Assembly: GCF_041320665.1 (NCBI RefSeq)
Contig: NZ_CP166730.1
Span: forward strand, 3,782,001 to 3,846,000
Reading direction: 5' to 3'
DNA: 64,000 nucleotides
Source of the DNA: Comamonas sp. GB3 AK4-5
GTDB lineage: Bacteria; Pseudomonadota; Gammaproteobacteria; Burkholderiales; Burkholderiaceae_C
Program-made: the position numbers and the translations under genes
Shown here: positions 44,523 to 52,574 of the stretch, piece after piece
Position numbering within the stretch: position 1 is the stretch's first letter
Layout: each line of letters opens with the position of its first letter
Notes under the pieces: generated by a model
The model's input: the letters and a program-made list of their open reading frames with translations, nothing else
The model's database searches: none
What the model was told of the DNA's origin: nothing

Positions 44523-45716
44523 ATGCCAGAGCAGAAAAGCCAAGGGGCGCTCACCGGGATACATGTGCTGGATCTCTCCCGCATTCTTGCCGGCCCGAGT
44601 GCCACGCAGTTATTGGGCGATCTGGGGGCGGATGTCATCAAGGTGGAACGGCCCGAAGAAGGTGACGACACCCGCAAATGGGGGCCTCCCTATATTGCCG
44701 ACACCGAAGGCCAGCCCACCCGCGAGAGCGCCTACTACCTTGCCGCCAACCGCAACAAGCGCTCGATTGCCATCGACATCGCCAGTGAAGACGGCCGCCA
44801 ACTGATTCACCAGCTGCTTGCCAAGGCCGATGTGCTGGTGGAGAACTACAAGGCCGGAGGACTGGCCAAATACGGTCTCTCCTACGAGCAGCTGCGCGCC
44901 CAATATCCGCGCCTTGTCTACTGCTCCATCACCGGCTTTGGCCACACCGGCCCCTATGCCAGCCGCCCAGGCTATGACTTTCTCATCCAGGGCATGGGCG
45001 GCATCATGAGCCTCACCGGGGTGCCCAAGGGTGAGCCCATGAAGGTGGGCGTCGGCATTGCCGATGTGATGACCGGCATGTACGCCACGGTGGGCATCCT
45101 GGCCGCACTCCAGCACCGCGACAAGACCGGAGAAGGGCAGCACATCGACATCTCGCTGCTGGACACGCAGATCGCCTGGCTGGTCAACGCGGGCACCAAC
45201 TACCTGGCCGAAGGGAAACTGCCCACCAGGCTGGGCAACGGGCATCCCAACATCGTGCCCTACCAGGTGTTCCCCACCGCCGACGCACCGATGATTCTGG
45301 CGGTCGGCAACGACGCGCAGTTCCGCCGCTTCTGCCAGGTGGCGCAAGCCGAAGCACTGGCCGACGACCCACGCTATGCCACGAATGTGCAGCGCATCGC
45401 CCACCGCGAAGCACTGTGCGAACGCATATCCGAACTGCTGAGCACCAGCCCACGCAGCCACTGGCTGCAAGCGCTGGAGCATGCGGGCGTGCCCTGCGGG
45501 CCGGTCAACGATCTGGAAGATGTGTTCAGCGATCCGCATGTCATTGCACGGGGCTCCGAATTGCGCATGCCCTGCGAATGGGCCGAAGGCGGCGAAGTCC
45601 GGCTGCTGGCCAATCCGCTGAAGATGTCTGCCACGCCCCCCAGCTACCGCCGCCCTCCTCCGCGCCTGAACGAGCATGCCCAAAGCGTGCTGAGCGACTG
45701 GCTCGGTCAGCACTAA
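44523..45716 (+). CDS. act: Class III CoA transferase, probable succinyl-CoA:3-sulfinopropionate CoA transferase
   Basis: A 397-aa CaiB/BaiF-family protein. It carries the family start LDLSRILAGPSATQLLGDLG, the segment GADVIKVERP and the catalytic Asp181 in VGVGIADVMTGMYATVGILA. The start follows AAGGAAA by eight bases. Class III CoA transferases form an aspartyl-CoA intermediate. Immediately upstream of a gene with the full desulfinase signature, it most likely activates 3-sulfinopropionate with succinyl-CoA, as Act does in Advenella and Variovorax. The substrate is inferred from context, because the family is broad. Its TAA stop coincides with the edge of a 268-bp inverted-repeat element. 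Confidence 0.85.
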   Translation: MPEQKSQGALTGIHVLDLSRILAGPSATQLLGDLGADVIKVERPEEGDDTRKWGPPYIADTEGQPTRESAYYLAANRNKRSIAIDIASEDGRQLIHQLLAKADVLVENYKAGGLAKYGLSYEQLRAQYPRLVYCSITGFGHTGPYASRPGYDFLIQGMGGIMSLTGVPKGEPMKVGVGIADVMTGMYATVGILAALQHRDKTGEGQHIDISLLDTQIAWLVNAGTNYLAEGKLPTRLGNGHPNIVPYQVFPTADAPMILAVGNDAQFRRFCQVAQAEALADDPRYATNVQRIAHREALCERISELLSTSPRSHWLQALEHAGVPCGPVNDLEDVFSDPHVIARGSELRMPCEWAEGGEVRLLANPLKMSATPPSYRRPPPRLNEHAQSVLSDWLGQH

Positions 45717-45983
45717 GAACGTGTTCAATGTCTCTACGCAGGCGCGTTGGAGCGCAATCGGGATGAGTTCGAGTCGATGGGGCACAGCTTGCACGCGTGT
45801 GCAAGCAAGCCCCAGCGCGAAGAAATCGCCCGATTTCGCTCCAACCCTTCGGGCCAGTGCCTTTGCGGGCGGTCTACTGTGTTGCGAATCCTCGCAATAG
45901 CGCGGCTATTGCTGCGGTATCGCGCCTTGTATTCCATCCCGCAAAGACACTGGCGCGCCGCGAGGAGACTTTGAACACGTTCT
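45716..45983. repeat. 268-bp element with 12-bp terminal inverted repeats, copy 1
   Basis: Bounded by AGAACGTGTTCA at 45716-45727 and its exact complement TGAACACGTTCT at 45972-45983. Nearly identical over its full length, and equal in length, to 52307-52574. No transposase; short frames inside are not protein-like. It looks like a non-autonomous mobile element (MITE-like) or a dispersed structured repeat. The left end abuts the TAA stop of the CoA-transferase gene. Confidence 0.85.
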
Positions 45984-46025
45984 AAGCCGCCCCCGAATTC
46001 CATCCCCCCCTTCCGGAGACCATGT

Positions 46026-47222
46026 ATGTACGAACTCACCAAAGAACAATTCGATCTGCAAGCACGTGCACGCGAACTCGCGCAAACGGCATTCGCCCCC
46101 ACGGCTGCCGACACCGACCTCACCGAGCAATACCCCTGGGACAACATCGCCAAACTGCGTGATGCAGGTTTTATGGGCATGACGCTGCCCAAGCGCGCGG
46201 GCGGCCAGGGTTTGAGCTATCTGGATGCCGTCATCGTGGTCGAGGAAATGGCCAAGGCCTGCGCCACCATGGGCCGCATCACCGTGGAAGCCAATATGGG
46301 CGCCATCGGTGCCATCGCCACCTACGGCACGCCCGAGCAACTGAAGATCGCCGCAGAACTGGTGCTGGGCGGCGACAAACCTGCGATCTGCATTTCCGAA
46401 CCCAATGCCGGCAGCGCCGCCAGCGAGATGACCACGCGTGCCGATCGCAAGGGCGACGAGTACATCCTCAACGGTGAGAAATACTGGATCACGGGGGGAG
46501 GCGTCTCCAATCTGCACCTGATCTTCGCGCGCGTGTTCGACGACGGCGTGGACCAGGGCGTGGGGGCCTTCATCTGCGTGCGCGACCGCACGCCGGCCGA
46601 TCAGCTCGTTGTTGGCCGTCGTCTGTATGCCATGGGGGTGCGCGGCATTCCCGAGACGCATCTGGAGTTCCGCAACCTGCGCGTGCACAAGTCCATGCTG
46701 GTGGTGCCACCGGGCGGTCTCCAGCGTGGTTTTGCCTCGCTCATGAATGCCTACAATGCCCAGCGCGTCGGTGCCGGCACGGTGGCCCTGGGCATTGCAC
46801 AAGGTGCGTTTGAGGAGGGCATGGCCTATCTGAAGACGCGCCAGCAGTTCGGCCGCCCCATCGCCGAGTTCCAGGGCCTGCAGTGGATGCTGGCCGACAT
46901 GTCCACCCAATTGGAAGCGGCCCGCCTGATGCTGCGCCATGCCGCGGCCAGCGGAGAGCATTTCCCCGACCTCGACAAGGCGGCGCGCGCCAAGATCATG
47001 GCCGCCGAAACCGCCAACAAAGTCACCAACGATGCCTTGCAGTTCTATGGCTCATCGGGCTACGGCCGCCACAATCCCATGGAGCGCCATGTGCGCGATG
47101 CGCGCATGTTCACCATCGCTGGCGGTACGGCGCAAATCCTGCGCACACAGGTGGCGTCCAAGCTGCTCAATATGAAACTGCCGCAGACTCGCGATGGCTA
47201 TGCAGCACAGAGCAAGACCTGA
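46026..47222 (+). CDS. acd: 3-sulfinopropionyl-CoA desulfinase (acyl-CoA dehydrogenase fold)
   Basis: A 398-aa FAD protein with the full acyl-CoA dehydrogenase fold (CISEPNAGSAASEMTTRADR; TRQQFGRPIAEFQGLQWMLA). The two positions that can hold the catalytic base are both changed: Gln246 in NAYNAQRVGAG and Gly366 in FTIAGGTAQILR, where dehydrogenases have IYEGT. Arg84 is present in ATMGRITVEAN. Arg84, Gln246 and Gly366 are exactly the residues and numbers I recall from the Advenella mimigardefordensis desulfinase AcdDPN7, which releases sulfite from 3-sulfinopropionyl-CoA to give propionyl-CoA and has no dehydrogenase activity. Followed 36 bases later by a thiol dioxygenase gene, which supports the pathway. 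Confidence 0.93.
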   Translation: MYELTKEQFDLQARARELAQTAFAPTAADTDLTEQYPWDNIAKLRDAGFMGMTLPKRAGGQGLSYLDAVIVVEEMAKACATMGRITVEANMGAIGAIATYGTPEQLKIAAELVLGGDKPAICISEPNAGSAASEMTTRADRKGDEYILNGEKYWITGGGVSNLHLIFARVFDDGVDQGVGAFICVRDRTPADQLVVGRRLYAMGVRGIPETHLEFRNLRVHKSMLVVPPGGLQRGFASLMNAYNAQRVGAGTVALGIAQGAFEEGMAYLKTRQQFGRPIAEFQGLQWMLADMSTQLEAARLMLRHAAASGEHFPDLDKAARAKIMAAETANKVTNDALQFYGSSGYGRHNPMERHVRDARMFTIAGGTAQILRTQVASKLLNMKLPQTRDGYAAQSKT

Positions 47223-47258
47223 AAATCGCACCACCGACAACAAAAAAGGAGACAAGCC

Positions 47259-47840
47259 ATGATGGCCATGCCAGAAAAATTCCAGCGATTCGTCACCGAC
47301 TTCACCCAGGTGATCGACCAGCACCAGGGCGATGAGCCCTCCATCCTCCAACAAGGTGGCGCGGTGCTCAAACAGCTGATTGAAAAAGACGACTGGCTTC
47401 CAGAGCGCTACGCCAAGCCCGACCCGCAGTACTACCAGCAATACCTGCTGTACGCCGACCCGCAGGAGCGCTTCTCCGTCGTGAGCTTTGTCTGGGGCCC
47501 GGGCCAGAAGACCCCCATCCACAACCACACGGTATGGGCCTTGATCGGCATGATGCGTGGCTGCGAAGTCGGTGAGCTGTTCGAATCCGCAGAGGATGGA
47601 AAGAGTATGCGCTCACTGGGCTCGGAGCAGCTCAACCCCGGCGATGTGGACTGTGTCTCGCCCACCATTGGCGACATCCACCGCGTCTCCAACCTCTACG
47701 ACGACCGCGTCTCCATCAGCATCCATGTCTACGGGGGCAACATCGGCCGCATCTCGCGCCATGTGTTCGTGGCGGAAACCGGTGAGCGCAAGCCCTTTAT
47801 CTCCGGCTATTCCAACGAAGCAGAGCTGAAGGCCGCCTGA
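47259..47840 (+). CDS. mdo: Gln-type thiol dioxygenase, probable 3-mercaptopropionate dioxygenase
   Basis: A 193-aa cupin of the cysteine dioxygenase family. The iron-binding three-His set is His88 and His90 (GQKTPIHNHTVWALIGMMRG) and His141 (GDIHRVSN). The Ser-His-Tyr triad is in SISIHVYG (154, 156, 158). In place of the substrate-binding Arg of mammalian cysteine dioxygenase there is Gln (YYQQYLLY, about Gln61), the mark of Gln-type enzymes that prefer 3-mercaptopropionate. It would produce 3-sulfinopropionate, the substrate for the CoA transferase. A strong AAAAAAGGAG ribosome-binding site precedes the start. Cysteine as substrate is the alternative. Confidence 0.85.
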   Translation: MMAMPEKFQRFVTDFTQVIDQHQGDEPSILQQGGAVLKQLIEKDDWLPERYAKPDPQYYQQYLLYADPQERFSVVSFVWGPGQKTPIHNHTVWALIGMMRGCEVGELFESAEDGKSMRSLGSEQLNPGDVDCVSPTIGDIHRVSNLYDDRVSISIHVYGGNIGRISRHVFVAETGERKPFISGYSNEAELKAA

Positions 47841-47991
47841 CCGGCAGCGTTGCCGCAAAGCGCTGCCTCGTCTCCCTGGGCGCACGCTGGTAGGCCGCGG
47901 GATCTTGTACCATTCCTCCAGCCCATGACTCCATGGGTTCGGTGGGAAAAAGACGATGCACCGTGGCACAAGGTCGGTGAAAGCAAAAGGG

Positions 47992-48891
47992 ATGGACGCT
48001 GTGAATCTGGGGGGCAAGCACGATTTTCCGACGCTCAAGCAACTGGAGCTCCTGCTGGCGCTGGTGCAGGCTGACGGCATCTCCAGCGCCGGTGCCAAGC
48101 TGGGCCTGTCGCCCTCCGCCACCAGCCATGCGCTGCGCGCCTTGGAATCCTCGCTCGGGGCCCCTCTCATTGACCGCAGTGCCCCCGGCGCCCCGCTGAC
48201 CTATGCGGGCGAGCGCATTCTTCCCCTGGCCAAGGAGGTGTTCGCCTCCATGCAGCTGATGAAGTCCATCGCCCGCTCGGATGCAGACCTCAAGACCGGC
48301 CAGCTCTACATCGGCTCATTCGGCGCCAGCGGAACCTTGAAGGCCCTCCCCCCTCTGCTCAAGACCTTTCGCGCCAAACATCCCGGCGTTGATGTGCACA
48401 TCATCGAAAAACCCGAGGACCAGGTCAGCCTGGACCTGATGGAGCACCGCATCGAACTGGCCGTGGTTCCGCTGCCCAAGCTCGAGCTGGAAACACAGAC
48501 CCTGGCCATGGACGAGCTCGTGGCCGTGCTGCCCGAGGGCCATCCGCTGGCACAGCAAAGCGTTGTGCAACTGACGGAGTTGATGGAGTACCCGTTTTTA
48601 CTCACCCGTGCGGGCTCCAAGCCGCTGATCTATCGCTTGCTGCTCAAGCATGATCTCAAGCCGCGCATTGCCCACGAGCTCCACCAGATCACATCGATCC
48701 TGCAGTACGTGGCCGATGGCCATGGCGTCTCCATCCTGGCCAGGCTGGCCCTCCCGGATGCGATTCCCGGCATTGTCTACAGGCCGCTCACACCCACGAC
48801 CCAGCGCTACATTGCCCTGGCATGCCAGAACGCCAACCGGCTCTCGCCGGTGGCCCGCGCCTTCTGGAGCGAGGCCGCGAGAAGCCGCTGA
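47992..48891 (+). CDS. LysR-family regulator of the thiol/sulfinate operon
   Basis: A 299-aa LysR protein with an N-terminal winged helix-turn-helix (FPTLKQLELLLALVQADGIS; LSPSATSHALRALESSLGAP) and a periplasmic-binding-like effector domain (LYIGSFGASGTLKALPPLLK). ATG 47992 is preferred; an upstream in-frame ATG at 47956 gives a 12-residue longer form. Located between the dioxygenase and Bug genes in the same direction, it probably controls these catabolic genes; the inducer could be the sulfinate or thiol. A hairpin with five T (48920-48936) follows the gene. Confidence 0.88.
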   Translation: MDAVNLGGKHDFPTLKQLELLLALVQADGISSAGAKLGLSPSATSHALRALESSLGAPLIDRSAPGAPLTYAGERILPLAKEVFASMQLMKSIARSDADLKTGQLYIGSFGASGTLKALPPLLKTFRAKHPGVDVHIIEKPEDQVSLDLMEHRIELAVVPLPKLELETQTLAMDELVAVLPEGHPLAQQSVVQLTELMEYPFLLTRAGSKPLIYRLLLKHDLKPRIAHELHQITSILQYVADGHGVSILARLALPDAIPGIVYRPLTPTTQRYIALACQNANRLSPVARAFWSEAARSR

Positions 48892-49183
48892 AACACGGCC
48901 GGATCTAAAAATCCGCAGCGCCTTTCGAGGCTTTTTCAGACCTTTTTTGCCTCGCATTCGCGAGACGAACTGTTGCGCCCTGCTTGCGCCAAGCACCCCC
49001 TTGGCACACCCGCACTGCACCGCACTCCATGCTTTAAAAATATCCAGTTTCAGCCTCTAAAAAAGCTAGCCATCCCCTCTCATTCATTCAATACATTTTG
49101 TACTCGGATGACTTCGCGCCCTGCTCACCCAGGAGAACGCGCAGCACCGGATTCAAGAGCTATCAGAATCAAAGGAGACATTG
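48892..49183. promoter_or_regulatory. Gap between LysR and Bug genes with a weak hairpin terminator
   Basis: 292 bases. GCCT-TTCG-AGGC then TTTTT at 48920-48936 could end the LysR transcript; the stem is short. The rest is AT-richer towards 49,100 and probably contains the bug promoter. No gene is seen. Confidence 0.4.
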
Positions 49184-50161
49184 GTGAAACGTATATTTCT
49201 CTCGGCTGTGGCCGTGGCAGCCAGCATGCTTGCAATGGGTGGAAACGCTGTTGCACAGGACTATCCCAAAAAAGGCAAGGCGATCAATTTGATTGTCCCG
49301 TTTGCGCCAGGTGGCGCATCGGACATCCTGGCGCGCATCGTCGGCCAGAAGCTCACCGAGCAATGGGAAACCCCCGTCATCGTGCAGAACAAGCCAGGTG
49401 GAGACATGGTGATTGCGCTGCAGTCCGTCGCCCGCTCGGAAAAAGACGGCTACATGATCGGCTTGACCACCAGCAGCTTTGCGCTCAACAAGGTGGTGAA
49501 GAAGGACTTCCCCGTCGACCCTATTGCGGACTTTGCCTTCATCGGCACCATAGGGCAGTCGCCTTATCTGCTGGCCGTGAGTTCGGACTCCAAGATCACG
49601 AACTTCAAGGAGCTGGAAGCCGCATCGCACGCCAAGAACAGCAAGTTCAGCTACGCCTCCTGCTGCTTCGGCACCTACTTCGCGGCCGAGATGATCAAGA
49701 ACGCCACCAAGCTCGATGGTGTGCATGTCCCCTACAAGGGCAGCTCGCCAGCGCTCAACGCCATCCTGGCCAAGGAGGTGGAATACATCATCGACACCAC
49801 CACGGCGACCAAGCCGTTTGTGACTTCCGGCAAGCTGCGTCCCTTGATGGTGACTGGCCGCAAGCGCTCGGCCTCTTTCCCCAATGTGCCCAATATGAGC
49901 GAAGCGGGCGTGCCCGGCGACTTTGAAGTGGGGGTCTGGTATGGGTTTGTCTTCCCCGCGGGAACACCTGCCGACATCGTCAAGAAGACCAATGCGGCGC
50001 TGAACAAGATTCTCGCCATGCCCGAGGTCAAGGCAAAGATCGAGAGCTTCGACATCGAAGTCATGACCTCCACACCGGAGCAAATGACCGCGCGCGTGCA
50101 CAGCGATCTGCAGTCCTACATCACCACCGTGAAGGCCGCCAAACTGGAATTCGGCAACTAA
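49184..50161 (+). CDS. Bug-family periplasmic binding protein
   Basis: A 325-aa exported protein of the tripartite tricarboxylate / Bug receptor family: signal peptide (LSAVAVAASMLAMGGNAVA), INLIVPFAPGGASDILARIV, VIVQNKPGGDMVIALQSVAR, VPYKGSSPALNAILAKEV. Such proteins bind carboxylates in the periplasm, so this one may capture dithiodipropionate or 3-mercaptopropionate; that is inference. GTG 49184 is chosen because AAAGGAG lies six bases upstream; TTG 49181 is too close. No membrane partners (TctA/B) are nearby. The TAA stop is the start of a degenerate repeat end. Confidence 0.9.
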   Translation: MKRIFLSAVAVAASMLAMGGNAVAQDYPKKGKAINLIVPFAPGGASDILARIVGQKLTEQWETPVIVQNKPGGDMVIALQSVARSEKDGYMIGLTTSSFALNKVVKKDFPVDPIADFAFIGTIGQSPYLLAVSSDSKITNFKELEAASHAKNSKFSYASCCFGTYFAAEMIKNATKLDGVHVPYKGSSPALNAILAKEVEYIIDTTTATKPFVTSGKLRPLMVTGRKRSASFPNVPNMSEAGVPGDFEVGVWYGFVFPAGTPADIVKKTNAALNKILAMPEVKAKIESFDIEVMTSTPEQMTARVHSDLQSYITTVKAAKLEFGN

Positions 50162-50180
50162 GAACGTGTTCACGATCTAA
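50158..50180. repeat. Terminal remnant of the 268-bp repeat family
   Basis: CTAAGAACGTGTTCAC at 50158-50173 matches the left end of copy 1 of the 268-bp element, including the overlap with the TAA stop codon. Only the end remains; a second CTAAGAAC follows at 50177. It looks like the footprint of a deleted copy. Confidence 0.6.
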
Positions 50181-50184
50181 GAAC

Positions 50185-50204
50185 AAGGGTGCCTCGGCAC
50201 CCTT
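50185..50204 (+). terminator. Hairpin terminator after the Bug gene
   Basis: AAGGGTGCC pairs with GGCACCCTT around a CTCG loop, ending in TTT. Only 41 bases before the glutathione-transferase start, so the two downstream genes may have reduced readthrough or their own promoter. Confidence 0.65.
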
Positions 50205-50245
50205 TCCCATGGCTTGCCTGCAACCTCTCTCCCTCTTTCTCTCAG

Positions 50246-50887
50246 ATGCTGGATTTATTGACCTGGGGCACACCCAACGGGCACAAGGTGCACATCATGC
50301 TGGAGGAATGCGATGCGGTTTATCGCATCCACCCCGCCGACCTCAACGACAAGCCAGGCTTTGCTGCGCTGATTGCGCCGCACAGCGTCAATGGCAAGAT
50401 TCCGGTGCTCATCGACAGTGATGCCGGCCATGGTCAGCCCCTCACGGTGTTTGAGTCGGGCGCCATACTCATTTACCTGGCGGAAAAATACCAACGCTTT
50501 CTCTCGCAGCAGCCCGTGGAACGCTGCGCGGCCATGCAGTGGCTGATGTTCCAGATGAGCGCTGTCGGCCCCATGATGGGCCAGTTCAACCACTTCAGAG
50601 GGCGCGCCAACCCCGATGACGCCTACGCCCTGGAGCGCTTTGGTGGCGAGGTGCGCCGCATCCATGCGGTGATGGAGCAGCAGCTGCAAAACAATGCCTA
50701 CTTTGCGGGCGATCAGTACTCCATCGCGGATATGGCCATTTTTCCTTGGCTACGATTGTCGGAAAGGCTGGGCATTGCATGGCCCGACTTTCCGCAGCTG
50801 CACGCTTGGTACCAGAAGATTCAGGCACGCCCTGCCGTGCAGCGTGCACTGGCGCTTCCCTCTCTCACCCCCACGACCAGGACATGA
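50246..50887 (+). CDS. Glutathione transferase, nu-class-like (YghU/YfcG type)
   Basis: A 213-aa two-domain GST. The thioredoxin-like N-terminal domain starts LLTWGTPNGHKVHIMLEE, a pattern typical of nu-class bacterial GSTs that act as disulfide-bond reductases, with the cis-Pro segment GKIPVLID and the ESGAILIYLAEKYQ glutathione-binding part. The helical C-terminal domain follows (GDQYSIADMAIFPWLRL). ATG 50246 gives the expected start; the upstream in-frame extension is non-homologous. The stop overlaps the disulfide reductase start (ATGA), so the two probably work together on a disulfide, perhaps 3,3'-dithiodipropionate. Confidence 0.88.
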   Translation: MLDLLTWGTPNGHKVHIMLEECDAVYRIHPADLNDKPGFAALIAPHSVNGKIPVLIDSDAGHGQPLTVFESGAILIYLAEKYQRFLSQQPVERCAAMQWLMFQMSAVGPMMGQFNHFRGRANPDDAYALERFGGEVRRIHAVMEQQLQNNAYFAGDQYSIADMAIFPWLRLSERLGIAWPDFPQLHAWYQKIQARPAVQRALALPSLTPTTRT

Positions 50888-52245
50888 CCATTTCCAATAC
50901 ATTCGATCTCATCGTCATCGGCGCAGGTTCGGGCGGCATTGCCGCCTCGCGCCGCGCTGCCAGCCATGGCGCCAAGGTATTGCTGATCGAGGGCACGCGC
51001 GTGGGCGGCACCTGTGTGCTACGTGGCTGCATTCCCAAAAAACTCATGATGTATGCCTCGGAAATGCGCAGCGTTTTCTCCGAGGCCGCGGCCTTTGGCT
51101 GGAACGCGGTGTCCACGGAGTTCGACGTCGCACGCTGGACACAGGCCAAGGACAAGGAGCTGGACAGGCTGGGGGCCGTCTATGACCAGATGCTGGCCAA
51201 CTCCGGTGTGCAAACGCTGCATGGACATGCACGCATCGTCGGCAAACAACTGGTCGAGGCCAATGGCCAGCACTACCGGGCCGAGCGCATTCTGATCGCC
51301 ACCGGCGGTGCGCCGTCCACGGATGGCATCCCCGGCATCGAGCAGGCCTGGACCTCCGACGACATCCTGCAGCTCGACGCGCTTCCCCAGTCGCTGCTGG
51401 TGATTGGCGCCGGATACATTGCCGTCGAGTTCGCCTCCATTCTTGCCAAGCTGGGCGTACAGGTGTCCATGGCCTACCGTGCCGATCTGCCGCTGCGCGG
51501 CTTCGATGAAGACCTGCGGCAGCAGGCGGTGCACGCGCTGGAGAGCAGCGGCGTGCAACTGCACCCAGGCATGCAGGCACAGGCACTGCTGAAAACCGAA
51601 GCAGGCTTTGCGCTGCAGCTCGCCAACGGAGATTCTCTGCGGGCCGATGCCGTGCTCAATGCCACAGGCCGGCGGCCCAATGTGCGCAATCTGGGGCTGG
51701 AGAGCGTGGGCATTCACACCGATGCGGCAGGCGCCATTCCCGTGGATGCGGACAGCCGCACCACGGCACCTGGCGTCTGGGCCATTGGTGACGTCACCAA
51801 CCGCGTCAACCTCACGCCGGTGGCCATTGCGGAAGGCCGTGCGTTTGCAGATACGGAGTTTGGTGGGCGCGCTGTGCAGGCCAGCCATGCCAATGTGGCC
51901 AGTGCCGTGTTCTGCTCCCCTCCGATTGCCACCATTGGCCTGACCGAGGCCCAGGCCATGGAGAAAGGGCCTTGCGATGTCTACACCAGCCAGTTCCGCC
52001 CCATGAAGAAGGCTTTTGTGGGCAGCCAGGAACGCACCTATATGAAGCTCATCGTGGACCGGGCTTCCGATCGCGTGGTCGGCATCCATATGCTGGGCGC
52101 CGATGCCCCCGAAATCATTCAGGGCCTGGCCATTGCCATCAGTGCAGGAGCCACCAAGCGCGACTTCGACAACACCATGGCCATGCACCCGACTTCCGCC
52201 GAAGAGTTTGTGCTGATGCGAGACCCCGCGCGCAGGCACGGATGA
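50884..52245 (+). CDS. gor: Glutathione-reductase-like FAD disulfide oxidoreductase
   Basis: A 453-aa flavoprotein. FAD-binding IVIGAGSGGIAASRRAASHG, redox-active pair Cys44/Cys49 in GGTCVLRGCIPKKLM (glutathione-reductase pattern), NAD(P)-binding VIGAGYIAVEFASILAKLG, second FAD motif GVWAIGDVTN and the C-terminal HPTSAEEFVLM with the catalytic His are all intact. It would reduce glutathione disulfide or directly an organic disulfide. In Advenella a related flavoprotein (LpdA) cleaves 3,3'-dithiodipropionate to two 3-mercaptopropionates, so this gene supplies the plausible first step of the local pathway. Coupled to the GST gene by a four-base overlap. Confidence 0.9.
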   Translation: MTISNTFDLIVIGAGSGGIAASRRAASHGAKVLLIEGTRVGGTCVLRGCIPKKLMMYASEMRSVFSEAAAFGWNAVSTEFDVARWTQAKDKELDRLGAVYDQMLANSGVQTLHGHARIVGKQLVEANGQHYRAERILIATGGAPSTDGIPGIEQAWTSDDILQLDALPQSLLVIGAGYIAVEFASILAKLGVQVSMAYRADLPLRGFDEDLRQQAVHALESSGVQLHPGMQAQALLKTEAGFALQLANGDSLRADAVLNATGRRPNVRNLGLESVGIHTDAAGAIPVDADSRTTAPGVWAIGDVTNRVNLTPVAIAEGRAFADTEFGGRAVQASHANVASAVFCSPPIATIGLTEAQAMEKGPCDVYTSQFRPMKKAFVGSQERTYMKLIVDRASDRVVGIHMLGADAPEIIQGLAIAISAGATKRDFDNTMAMHPTSAEEFVLMRDPARRHG

Positions 52246-52255
52246 ATCCAGGCAT

Positions 52256-52300
52256 GCGGGTGACGCTGACGTGGACGACCTCTGCGTCAGCGTCGCCCGC
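52256..52300. terminator. Long stem-loop after the disulfide reductase gene
   Basis: GCGGGTGACGCTGACG (52256-52271) pairs with CGTCAGCGTCGCCCGC (52285-52300), 15 of 16 Watson-Crick plus one T-G, with a 13-base loop. No T run follows, so it may be a Rho-associated or mRNA-stabilising 3' end. Confidence 0.6.
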
Positions 52301-52306
52301 CGGCTT

Positions 52307-52574
52307 AGAGCGTGTTCACAATCTCTACGCAGGCGCGTTGGAACGCAATCGGGATGAGTTCGAAGCGATGGGGCGCAGCTTGCACCCGTGTGCAAGCAAG
52401 CCACAGCGCGAAGAAATCGCCCGATTTCGCTCCAACCCTCCGGGCCAGTGGCTTTGCGGGCGGTCTACTGTGTTGCGAATCCTCGCAATAGCACGGCTAT
52501 TGCTGCGGTATCGCGCCTTGTATCCCATCCCGCAAAGACACTGGCGCGTCGCGAGGAGATCGTGAACACGCTCT
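52307..52574. repeat. 268-bp element with terminal inverted repeats, copy 2
   Basis: Bounded by AGAGCGTGTTCA (52307-52318) and TGAACACGCTCT (52563-52574), exact complements. The interior matches copy 1 closely and the length is the same. Its terminal inverted repeats carry the same compensating change at both ends (A to G in AGAAC/AGAGC), which keeps the ends complementary. The right end supplies part of the stop codon of the minus-strand LysR gene. Confidence 0.85.

Noticed and set aside
45744..45974. Small proteins encoded within the 268-bp repeats
   Set aside because: Similar frames in both copies follow from the repeat itself; the products are Arg-rich, have no ribosome-binding site and run through the inverted ends.
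46026..47222. Ordinary acyl-CoA dehydrogenase
   Set aside because: Both possible catalytic base positions are non-acidic (Gln246, Gly366), and neighbouring genes fit the desulfinase pathway.
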